From NCBI GenBank assembly GCA_947462335.1, contig OX381704.1, positions 42,598,942 through 42,662,941 on the forward strand: a stretch of 64,000 nt of DNA, in the 5' to 3' direction. The DNA comes from Harmothoe impar (Eukaryota > Annelida > Polychaeta > Phyllodocida > Polynoidae). A program made the position numbers and the translations under genes. The notes under the pieces were generated by a model that saw only the letters and a list, made by a program, of their open reading frames with translations, ran no database searches and was not told where the DNA came from. Of this stretch, positions 16,882 through 26,900 are shown piece after piece (within the stretch, counting starts at the first letter, position 1; each line of letters starts with the position of its first letter).

Positions 16882-17361
16882 TCAAGTTGGGGTGTTTACA
16901 TCAGAAGCTGAACACGCAAATGCTGATACATCTTCTAGCACATCAGGCTGGGTGGGTATTACAGGCATGTATGATCGAGTTTTAGACAAGTCTACTTCAT
17001 CTGCATTATCTCTGACAAAGCGCATATTATTCACAGTATCTTGTATACGATTCAATTTCATACTATAGTCGTGAAGATTTTCCAGCAATAACAACAAGAC
17101 GTCTCTAGCATTAACAAGTCCATTTGACATTCTGTTTTTTATAAATGAACAGTAAGGCGAATGTCTTAAATGTTCTAAGTCTACAGTATCAGTCGGTCTC
17201 CAAGAATGAAGAACTATACCACAATAATGACACTGTACTGAATCTGCGCCTCCAAGATAAAATAATCCAGACTCTACTAATTCTTTTGGATTAGTAAATC
17301 TATTCCATGACACAAAGGTTCTTTCTCTTGTTCCACGATCAGCAAATCTAGGATACTTCAT
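16882..17361 (-). CDS. BIR-domain protein, IAP-like
   Basis: A 159-residue protein with one baculoviral IAP repeat. The start at 17361 is the first ATG in the frame; the frame extends upstream only to a TTG. The BIR occupies residues about 5-75. An R-x-x-T-F-x-x-W-x-R-F start is followed by L-x-x-S-G-L-F-Y-L-G-x-x-D-x-V-x-C-x-x-C-G and W-x-x-x-D-x-x-x-x-E-H-x-x-x-x-P-x-C. The zinc ligands are C44, C47, H64 and C71 with canonical C-x2-C-x16-H-x6-C spacing. No second BIR and no RING finger follow, and the remaining 80 residues are unassigned. IAP proteins restrain caspases or act in division (survivin type). Control of host cell death is the natural inference. Its start overlaps the ATPase stop by 14 nt, placing it inside the core block. 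Confidence 0.9.
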   Translation of the reverse strand: MKYPRFADRGTRERTFVSWNRFTNPKELVESGLFYLGGADSVQCHYCGIVLHSWRPTDTVDLEHLRHSPYCSFIKNRMSNGLVNARDVLLLLLENLHDYSMKLNRIQDTVNNMRFVRDNADEVDLSKTRSYMPVIPTQPDVLEDVSAFACSASDVNTPT

Positions 17362-17986
17362 TTTTTGGCAGATAGACAACTGTAGTTTCAGTAGGAAATA
17401 TGTTTGTTTTTAACCTCAAGTCTCTGATGTTATTAGGTGAAAGGTCCAACACTAAATAACCAAAAGGCTTCGACATGCAATCTTTATACGCTTCTTCTAG
17501 GGTTTTTCCTAATCCAGTTTGTCTTCCTAGTAGTTTGATCTGATTGATATCTCGTTCATTTTTCATTAAGATTAAATAATGAGTATTTAACATGATAGTT
17601 TTTGCACACTTTCCTTGCTGGTAAAGATTTTGAACTAAATAAATGACTGTTATGTTTCGGTGATGAGAACCTCTAGTAAAAAGATTTTCTGCTGATGAAC
17701 ATTTCATGACGTCATTCATGAGATCATCTAATATGATTATAGCATGCTCGTCACCATTTAAAGAACCATTTGGAATATCTAATCCTTCTCTGAACTCTAC
17801 TCCTCTCATGTCATTGAAAGCTTTTTGCCACGTTCCATAGCAGTATATCACACGAGTAGGTAGTGTGCTAAACAGACTTAAGTTGTCTAAAAGCTTTTTT
17901 AGCCAAGTAGTTTTACCTGATCCAGTTGTTCCACTGATAAGTATTGTAGTGGGACAAGAAAACACATAGTGTGGTACTTCATACAT
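17348..17986 (-). CDS. FtsK/HerA-type genome-packaging ATPase
   Basis: A 212-residue P-loop ATPase; the start is the first ATG (17986), because the longer frame uses TTG. Walker A is GTTGSGKT (Lys25). Walker B is A-I-I-I-L-D-D-L (Asp87/88) followed by M-N-D. A sensor-like Q-N-L-Y-Q-Q-G and an N-T-H-Y-L-I-L-M-K-N segment follow, as in the A32-like packaging ATPases of Polintons and large DNA viruses. It pumps the genome into the preformed capsid. It lies 76 nt after the polymerase stop and its 3' end overlaps the BIR gene. Confidence 0.92.
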   Translation of the reverse strand: MYEVPHYVFSCPTTILISGTTGSGKTTWLKKLLDNLSLFSTLPTRVIYCYGTWQKAFNDMRGVEFREGLDIPNGSLNGDEHAIIILDDLMNDVMKCSSAENLFTRGSHHRNITVIYLVQNLYQQGKCAKTIMLNTHYLILMKNERDINQIKLLGRQTGLGKTLEEAYKDCMSKPFGYLVLDLSPNNIRDLRLKTNIFPTETTVVYLPKNEVS

Positions 17987-18062
17987 GTTGAGAAATAATG
18001 AGAACAAAACAAAATGAGTTAGCTTATATAATATTTACTTATCGCTGACTTAGAATACAAAA

Positions 18063-21000
18063 TTACAAAATGTCTTGCCAATATTTCTCTCTTAATTCTT
18101 CCCACAACGTTCCTAGTGTATTTGAACCTCTATAATCAGAAGTCACAGCAGCGAGTCTAGACCCCATACCAATCCCCCAATACACATCTGACGCACAGTA
18201 CAATAACTTTAAATGTGCTGTATTTCTCAATGTTTTTCTGACGGCTTCACAGACTCTCATTTTTTCAGTAAGAATTTCTATCATAACTTGTCTCCTGTGC
18301 TGTAACCACACAGAGTTTAAATTCATTTTCTGTTCATGCACTTCTTCATTGAAAGGTATACTGTTCTGAGTCTTTAGCTGGAAATCATAAGCTTCAGCTG
18401 CTGAATTGAATTCTTGATTGTATAACTTTAATTTACAAGGATACTCATTAGCTAAAGAGTGTGAAGTTGTAGCTGAAAACGCTTCATATGGAAGTATTTT
18501 CCAAGGCGATAAAGTCATAGCTAATGGTGACGTTGTAACACCGTCATCAGATACTATCCTTTTACAATAGTAATAGGACAATCCTGATCTTTCTTGAGCA
18601 TAGGTAAATATAGTGTTGTCTTTTACACGAAATCCTTTGTTCAATCCGCTAGCGTTTTGTTGGTTATTTAACACATTTTCATAGTCCTCCATAGGCTGTG
18701 ACAAAGCGTTTTGGTTTATCCCTTTGCAGACAATCTTAAAGTAGTCATCGTCTTTGAGAATGTAAGTCTTGCTGCACAATGCGATCATTTCAGTACCACT
18801 AGCCTCTAACTGAAAAGAAATAGTAATAATAGATATCTAAGATTCAGCTCTACATATAAACTTGCAAATTGTTTATAACGCAGACTAAATAATGTTAGCT
18901 TTAATGCAATTTCACTAACGGGTATCAAAGATTCAGCTGTTACAACAAAACTATGCAATATTGTTTATCACACAAAACTAAAACAATGATAATTTTGACA
19001 CAATAACAAACAAGAAAACTCACTCACTTTAAACAACCCGGGAGTCCTCTTGTCGTAATTCATATGTTCAGCACAACATTGACGAGGTAACCAATTAAAC
19101 AAATCGGCTTCATGTTTAGAAGAATGACAACTTCCATAAACTCTCTCATTATATTCAGCCATCATTTCAGGCTTGATGACTGATTCTAAAGTATCTCCAC
19201 TTATTGCAAAATAAGCAGAATCTAGAAAATAAATAAAATAAAATAAAATATTAGAAAAGAAAATCATCTAGCAACTATTTCTAGATAAGTCTTGTTAACT
19301 TAATAACTGCAAAACTTACCTGTGTCCATTTCCAGATATTCAAAATCCTCTCTTTTCACAAACTTGTCCAGAAAATCATAGTACCATTGCAGCATTCTTA
19401 GCTTAGCGTATTGTAAAATGAAATATCCTAGATATATAGGCAAATTCATATTGATCACTTTCTTCACTGATTCGACCTCAAATAATTCATCGTCTAATTC
19501 AGTCATCTTCCTGTACTCAGGTTTATTTGCAGCGAGGCATGCTTTTCTTTTACCAGTGCAGTATCTTACGTTTGTATGCTTCTCTTTGTCCATGATCAGG
19601 CTACCATAGCCAGAATTACCGATTAACTTCATTGTATCAGCTATAATAGATTTAGATTTGTCCTTGTCTCCTTCACGTCGGGCTTCAGACACTTCGTCTT
19701 GAAAATCTTTGAAGCAGCGCTTTGGCGTAAACTCTACTACTTGATAGATTTTAGTCACTTTCATCCCATGATCTAGATACCATTTCAGTAATGGAGTAGC
19801 CAACAATATCTTTTGTGCAGACATTCCTCCGACTAACAGTCTTCTAGGGTCCTGAAACATAGAACAAATTGACGCATTAATACTGTATAGTTAGTTAGTT
19901 AGTTTTAGCTATAGCAAGATTTCATTGATAATGCAAACACTTACTTGTGACAAGTTCTTTTTCTTGACATGATCTTGCATATGTGAACCAATCTCTTCAA
20001 AAGGGATCTCAGTAGTACAAAATATCGGAGACATTTCAGAGAAATATTGAGAAGGAGTCAAGTGAGATAAAGACCGGTCTTCTTCTCCCCATTCATTCGG
20101 TACCTAGATCAAATAAACCCATAGTTTGATAATTAAGTTTTATAAGCAAAAGAGACAACTACCTGTAACATTGATAAACTAACGTCATTCCCTCAGCTCT
20201 TAAACTAAATAAAAAAGATGATTGTATTTCAATACTAGTATTCACACATACTTACAGTTATGTCGACTTCTACAACTCCAAACAAATCTCCTTTCTTGAC
20301 ATAGTGTAGAATTTCAGTTTCTGTCATCTTTCCAGGGTGTTTTTTAGAAAACTCAGGTAACACATTCATTTCTTGCAGACCAGGTTCAGTAGATTTAAGA
20401 CGACGAAACTCGCATTCCCAAACTGTCTTAATAGAATATCCCATTGATACTAAATAGTCTTCTCTTAGCTGAGTGTTCTTTTTTCTTTTCAGTCTCTCTT
20501 TCTCTTCTAGCTTATTTTTTTGACATTCACATCCATGTATGTAGCAACCATAAAACTGAAAAACAAAATTAAAAAAGGGTCTTATAAATCTACTACTGCT
20601 ACTAGTATGCAGTAGCGAGTTCAAAAAATAAAATACTTTTTGAGCAGTATCATAATTGCTTGATTGATGGATAATTCCTTAAATAGTTTATAGATATGTA
20701 TATACTCACTACCGGGTACCTGATATTGATAATCATTCTTTACTCACTTCATAGATAGTTTTTGTTTGAGCGCAATATCCGTCAGCCAAGAAAGGTCCTA
20801 CTCTCTTCTCATGACCAGAGTTGAGCTTGTGTATGATGTCCACCCCCTCTACCGCTGTTCTCCAATCTAACCATTCATACATACTGACGTAATGGACTTG
20901 TCTTGTTGGTTTGAAATCGTCATCACGATGTCTTCTGACATAGACATTTGTGGGTAGGGGCATTCCCAATGAATAGAGGTATAAAGCATTTGAGTCAAAC

Positions 21001-24000
21001 CCCACTACTCTCTTACACAATTTATTGCCTCTGATACGAGTTTCATTAGCTTTGTGATGTCTGTGAAATATAATAGAAGGCCCCCCTACGATATTAGTTT
21101 TAAAAGTTCTATATAAATCCTCGTCTAAAGGACTAAATAACTGAAAATGAGTGTTATTTCTTTTAGCTGTATCAAACAGCATCTTTCTAGCAATACCGGG
21201 TACAGACATAGCTATCTTGAATATGTCTATATTTCTGTCAAAATAGAACTCTTGTAATTTAATCACTGCTGCTACAAAAGGTTCTACATCTTTATTGTTG
21301 TACCAAATGAGGAAATCTCTAAATGTTCTCATGTTGTTTTCCTCCCAGACAGTCTTAAGATATTCATAATCTACTTCGCTGATATTAGTCTCTTTCAAAG
21401 TCGAGTAAAAAACTTCACGAGGGGGTAGATTTGTTTCTTCTAATTTGTCTACTGAATCAAAGTATTCATAAGGAAACATCCCTTTCTTTTCTTTTATACC
21501 ATAAGCTTCAAGAAATCTCGTATAATTTGATCCAGGAGCTAAAAAGTGGATAATGTCTAACATTTTAAAACGTTCAGTGCTGATATTTGTGTAAGAGTTA
21601 TTTCTTTTGATAACATAGCCGTTCTTGTTGTTTTTTCCAAAATCTAAATGATTGAACAGCTTAGACTTGATCAAGTTAATGTCATAATTAGATGAATTGA
21701 ATCCAAGAATCGGTAATTGATTGATGTAATTTTTAAATTTTGTATATATCATTTTCAATTTGTTAGACATGATAGTTTTAGCTTTTTTGAGATTTTGATT
21801 CTCTACAGCGTCGCTATTGTCTTTTATGAAATCATAATCCCTCACTTCTTCCCCCTCCTCTTCCTCCTCTTCCTCTTCCTCCTCCCTCTCCTCTACTTCT
21901 ACTTCCATCTCTTCTTCTTCTCCGTCTGACTCAAGAGTCAAATCTACAGTGGCTTCTGGAGGTCTCCATTTCTCTATTTCTATTTTTAAAGAATTCATAA
22001 CTTTACCCCATTCTTTTTCTGAGTGTTTTTTAGCTTCTTCTTGTATTTGTGTCAAATACGCGATCATTTTAAGCAACAAAGAATCTAAATCATCGTCTAT
22101 GATACATTTAGGTTCAATAAAATTTGGAACATTGCTACATACAGATACTGATATAGGACGATGCTTCTGAAACCATTTCAGTTTATCAGTAGGACGTTCG
22201 TCATGCTTTTCCAACATAGCTTCCATATCAAACACAGCAAAATATGGATAGAGCTTTTTACATTTTGATGTATCTATACCAAACTCTTCTAACTCTTCAA
22301 AAATAGTAGGAGTAGGTTGGAAGAATCCCCCTGGAAATTTAAGTTTTGTTCGTCCAGTACATATTCTAATATGAGCTTTATATTGACTGACTGTGCTGAC
22401 GTGTTTGTTGCAAGTAGGACATTGGTATTTTTTAGCATAAGTGCTAAATTCCTTGATGAAAGATAAATGACCGTTGTACAAGTTAGTGTACATAACAGAC
22501 TTAAATCGAGAAGAAGGTTTATATTGCAATACAGCCACACTATCTGGTTGAAGGTCATATATATACAAAGAGACTTCAAAACACTTTTCAAAATCTGGTA
22601 GATCTTCCCAAGCTAAACCTTCAAAGTCCCTCTGATCCTTCGGAACTGCACCACCCCCCATATACTTTCTCCATTGATTGTAATATAATTTAACAGCAGC
22701 AGCGAGTCTAGTTTGTTTGTTTTGAAGAGCCAAACACCGAAAAACACACAAGTTATCTTTATAGTAGTGTTTATAATCACCAGGAGGATGTTCTAATCCT
22801 TCTATACAGTGTTTCAATTTGATATAGTCTGGAAGTGCCCCTCCTCCAAGATTGAAGCCGGTATCCGTCACATAGAAAACTATGTTTGGAACAAACAAAC
22901 CCTTCCATTCAGTGTTATCTCTAACTTTCCTGAAAAATTCGCCTAATTCAAAATTGTTCAACCTCTCTCGAACCCCGTCAAGATCTGCTTCTGTAGACAC
23001 TGGGATAGGAGCTTCAAAAAATGGGACATTAGTAAATGGGATGTAATACCTATAAGCCCCTGTGACATTGTGAATTAACATGACGCCCAAAGTTCCATTT
23101 ATCCTATAAGTACCTCGTTGATCAGCGTGGACTGTTTCTAAAGCTTCAATTAATTCAGCATTACCTCTTTCTAAATCATTACTAGGAAAATTATATGTAG
23201 AGATAACTTCCCCAGGAGAATGTTGAGCGAGAATATATCGGTAATTTGACTGAAATGAACGCCTCAAAGAATCATTGATTGCCCCATTTTGATCCACCCA
23301 CGGAGGTCTCTGCCAAGGTTCATCTTGCAACTCTCCAGCTCCTCCATGCATCAATCCTTTGTGGATGTATAATTCTTTGCGAGACTTATGTATAGCTCCA
23401 CATGTCCTGCACTTGAAAGTCTTACTCTTCATCTGATAAATAATAATAAAAGACAAGTACATGTATAATCCCTCCTTTTACAGTGTAGTATTCAATGCGC
23501 TACTACTACTACGCCGTCTGGTGTGATATTTGTTAACTACTCGTAACTCGATCATGAAAACAGAATATAATACAAACATTAAATCTTTTGAAAGAATTAT
23601 AATCTATACTCACCTTCTTGTTTGAGAACAATTTCTGTGCAGCTTGTAATTGAGTTCTTCTTTCATCAATTGCTGGATCATTCATAGTCCCGACATAATT
23701 GTCCAACTCTTGCACTGAAGTCATACAACTTAATATCTTGCGCCAATCATCATCACTCAATGTATAATCCATGCCAGATTCTATTTCCACTAATCTAGAG
23801 ATGACTGAAGGGTGTTGAAGTTGATCATGATACCTAGCCCAAGCCGTCAATTGATTTTTGTCATTATACGACTTGATAATAGCTTCTACCTCTGAATGAG
23901 ATCGTTGAGACATCTGAAAAGTCATAGTTAAAACTTGTTATTCAAAGTCTTCCATGTACTTCCTCCCTTTAATATCTGTAGCTTTTATCGTAATGTAAAA

Positions 24001-24647
24001 TTTTATAAAATCCTCAGTTTCATCTATGTGTAAATTATAGCAATATAAAATTAATATAGTCGACGATTTTCATGCAAACAAATCAAATGAAATCGTTCAA
24101 TTGATACTCACTGGTAGTTCTGGATAAAATCGTCCAGTCTGGACCAGCTGAGTACGCCTCTCTTGAACAATTGGATCAGACTGTGCTCCATTGAACGTGA
24201 CATATTGATCTAATTCTTGAACAGATCCGAAACAAGATATCATCCCACGCCAGTCCTCATTTGATAACGTATACTGATTAGATTGTTGTTGAATTTGACC
24301 TCTTTCAAAATAGATCAATCTCTGAATGAAGACGGGATTTTCTAGCTGATTCTCTCTTCTAGCCCAATCCACCAATCGATTCTTGTCATAGCAAGAGTTG
24401 ATCAAAGCTGCAATCTAATTAGATAAAAGTAATTAGTCTAAACTGACTATAAATATCAAGTCATCTACAATTACTCTGTAAAAAATATAATATATTCAAT
24501 ACTTACTCGATCCAACTCCTGCAGCCTGTTCAACACTAATGGATGATCCTGGACATAGTTGTCTCTCGACCATTTCAAGAGATAATCCTTACACAAGATC
24601 CTTTTTATGTGATTTTCTAAATCTGAATCATTCCAGTTAGTAGCCAT
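18063..24647 (-). CDS. Protein-primed family B DNA polymerase, nine exons
   Basis: The replicative polymerase of the element. Exons are 24647-24507, 24414-24112, 23913-23614, 23432-20748, 20555-20256, 20103-19945, 19851-19320, 19221-19028 and 18809-18063. All have GT/AG borders (GTAAGT or GTGAGT donors) and keep frame, giving 1786 residues. Exons 1-3 encode three copies of a helical repeat (K-N-x-L-x-x-W-A-R, then H-P-x-x-x-x-R-L). Exon 4 has two zinc fingers (C-x2-C-x12-H-x4-H, then C-x2-C-x12-H-x3-C), Exo I (FDME, about 650), an acidic run, Exo II (NSSNYD) and motif A (FDSNALYLYSL, about 1063). Exon 5 holds the F-Y-G-C-Y-x-H-G insert seen in Polinton polymerases. Motif B is KLIGNSGYG (about 1376). 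The exon 7/8 intron splits motif C between its T and second D. Known relatives prime with a terminal protein; no priming subdomain could be placed here. Confidence 0.93.
19222..19319 (-). other. 98-bp intron splitting polymerase motif C
   Basis: Donor CAG|GTAAGT and acceptor TCTAG. The intron interrupts the codon for the second aspartate of the catalytic D-T-D motif, so unspliced RNA cannot give an active polymerase. It contains a run of AAATA repeats. Confidence 0.88.
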
Positions 24648-24906
24648 GTTGTCCCTGTGCTATATTTTAAGAAAGTAAACACTACACACACATATATACA
24701 AAGTTTCCTTCCACCTGTTGAGTATAGCTGAAAAAAGAAGTTCATTGTTTCTAGCATGATTGCAGGTTACCCCTACGTCCTTATTCTTATTGTGTGAGTC
24801 GTAAAATAGTAAACTTATGCACCATTGTCTACACATGTAACAAAGCATCGTAAACCTATTTCCTATTAGAATAACTCTATTCATAAACATGAGCATATGA
24901 TTACCC
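24648..24906. other. Right subterminal leader
   Basis: AT-rich spacer between the polymerase start and the right terminal repeat. It must contain the promoter of the core block. No clear TATA box or other motif stands out. Confidence 0.4.
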
Positions 24907-25042
24907 AAAGTACGTGTCAAGTAAGTGTAAAGCAGTCAAGTAATTGCCTAAATTACCCCCAAACACCCTCCAGTAATAGTCAGGTAATTGTAATATAATT
25001 ACCTTTGATTACACCCCTACGTAGAGCCTGCCATATACTACT
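24907..25042 (-). repeat. Right terminal inverted repeat
   Basis: Reverse complement of 2463-2598 with two mismatches and no gaps. It ends ATACTACT at the target-site duplication. Confidence 0.96.
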
Positions 25043-25048
25043 AATGTG
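25043..25048. repeat. Target-site duplication, right copy (AATGTG)
   Basis: Identical to 2457-2462 and immediately outside the right terminal repeat. Confidence 0.95.
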
Positions 25049-25068
25049 TATTCGTAGAGACATTATTC

Positions 25069-25245
25069 TTAAGGGCCGCAAAGCATCTTCGTGTATTATG
25101 TCCTTTGCCTTCTCTACGAGGTCGATACACTCATGATGGATTGGTATGATGTATGTATGCACGGAGGCGAGTAGACTTACCAGGGCTGTATCCATGCATC
25201 AGGATGACAAAGGCAATATTGCATTAAATCATTATGCGGCCCAAG
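25069..25245. repeat. Small dispersed element with GGCCGC-type ends
   Basis: Begins TTAAGGGCCGC and ends with GCGGCCC plus AAG, an imperfect inverted pair. The internal AGGGCTG-T-CATGCATCA block recurs in related copies at 27893-28000 and 59100-59340. This is a MITE-like host repeat lying 21 bp from the Polinton insertion point. Confidence 0.5.
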
Positions 25246-25248
25246 AAG

Positions 25249-25990
25249 AGTTACACTTTCTGCTATACAGGCACATGCCCTCTTTCCCAGTGACACAGGG
25301 TCGCTCGCCCATGCGTATTATGACTAGGGCACCGGCGTCTCTCAAATGGCACACGCAGGAAGGTGATTTCCGGCCAATGCACAACTTCCGGCACCGGTGT
25401 TGGTTTCGCTCTGTTAAGTGGACGCTGATTGGCTAGCGGGTGGTGCGTATAGATCATGTGATCGTACGCAGCATCTCAGTACCAGCTGGCATTTTAGAGC
25501 CAAAGGACATCTCTAGAGAGAGAATATATGTGGGGAAAACAGGCATTAAGATCTTTTTACCACTTGAAAATAGTCATTTGAAGCACACACAGTGTAAAGA
25601 ACTGCAGACGACAAGGACCAGAATGATTAGGGTGGCAATCAACACAAGGAATTGAAAGACGCATCTAGGGCAATTAGAAGTACCGGTAGTCAATACATGT
25701 AGCACTGGGAATTGGAGATGCCTCCTAATACTAGGAGACAGCGTTTAGGGGCAGGTGCCACATGATAGAGGGAGGCGCAGACGACATTTCGATTCAGAGT
25801 ACAGGTAACCCCGCACGGTGCCCCTTTTATTCCAGCGTCGATTTATTGGAGAGTCGTGAGTAGCTGCCCGTTGGCTCAACGGCAACTGGAACTGGAACCG
25901 TGCCGCCAAAGCCGGAATTGATCTGAGTGAAGTCAGATTTAGTGCCGAGCAGGTAACTGGAATACTGGGCTCTGCTAGAGGAGGGGTTGT
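25249..25990. other. Host intergenic DNA, nothing assigned
   Basis: Mixed composition and only short open frames without motifs. I see no gene or repeat I can name. Confidence 0.4.
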
Positions 25991-26900
25991 GAGGCCCCTA
26001 AGTCGCAAAAGGCCTCTATCCCTCAAACATGTGTGATATAGGGGCCTTTTGATAGTAAGAGCCCTACTGAAGTCCCTATATATCCCACAAATATTTGACA
26101 CATAGGGACCAAATTCAAACAGCCCCTATCTCACAAAGATTTGAGCGATAGGGGCCATTTGAGAGATTGGGATATGTCAGGTCCCTGTCTTACTTAAGAT
26201 CCCTACTTAAGTATTAAAAGCCCTATCCAGCAAAAGCATTTGTAACTAACTTTTCTTGTGTTTGCAGCAAAGAATTAGGCCTAACAAAAACACAATCATT
26301 TAGTTAAGCCAAAAGAACAGAAAGAATGTGTGCTGAAGGCAACCTGAGACTAGGTTAAAAAATGGGCTGATAGGTTCAGAAATGGGCCGTCCCAGCATTA
26401 TTGTTAATGTTCAGTAGGGTGTATGTTTGGGGCTAGAGTTGAGGGCTAGTTATTGGCTACCAGACCAAAGAAAAACAAATGGAAAAAGAAAAAAGAAAAG
26501 TAGGAAATCTCACCTGCCAGGCTTAGTTTTATAGATAATGTCCCCATGACCAACCTTTTCTTTTGCACCACTATGATAAAGTAGTTAACACTTGAAAGGC
26601 AATATTTTGAGACTTGGGGACTTCACATAGGCTCTGTTTAAACGATTTATAGGGACTGTTCACCACCTACAGACTTCATCTGATGCCTATACAAAAAATG
26701 AGGCAATTTCTAGGGATAGGGGCTTTTGAGGGATAGGGACATGCCAAAAATATATGTGACTTAGGGACTTCATGTAGGCCCTATGTCTCAAACCGTTTTG
26801 ACAGATAGGGGCCGTTTAGCATATAGGGACTTCACTTAGTCCCTATATCTCAAATGGGCCAATTTTGAGGGATAGGGGCCTCTTGAAGGATAGGGGCCTC
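25991..26900. mobile_element. Fold-back repeat of ATAGGGGCC / GGCCCCTAT motifs
   Basis: The left arm (about 25991-26210) is rich in GGCCCCTAT-C-TCAAA, and the right arm (about 26640-26900) in its reverse complement. TAGGGAC and GTCCCTA motifs follow the same pattern in both arms. The overall inverted organisation suggests a non-autonomous fold-back transposon. No coding capacity. Borders are approximate. Confidence 0.5.

Larger units (their letters stand above)
2463..25042. mobile_element. Complete Maverick/Polinton (adintovirus-like) element
   Basis: This 22,580-bp element has 136-bp terminal inverted repeats starting with AG and a 6-bp target duplication. It encodes the full Polinton core: family B DNA polymerase, integrase, packaging ATPase, adenain-like protease, major capsid protein and penton-like minor capsid protein. 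All core frames are intact and the two terminal repeats differ at two positions, so the insertion appears young and possibly still functional as transposon or virus. Accessory cargo is unusual: a tRNA-Lys gene, a BIR-domain protein, two membrane glycoproteins, a spliced NLS protein and a three-member paralog family. Core genes run on the minus strand from the right end. Accessory genes run mainly on the plus strand from the left end. Confidence 0.97.

Noticed and set aside
16882..17361. Full IAP ubiquitin ligase with RING finger
   Set aside because: No C3HC4 pattern follows the single BIR. The rest of the protein contains too few cysteines.
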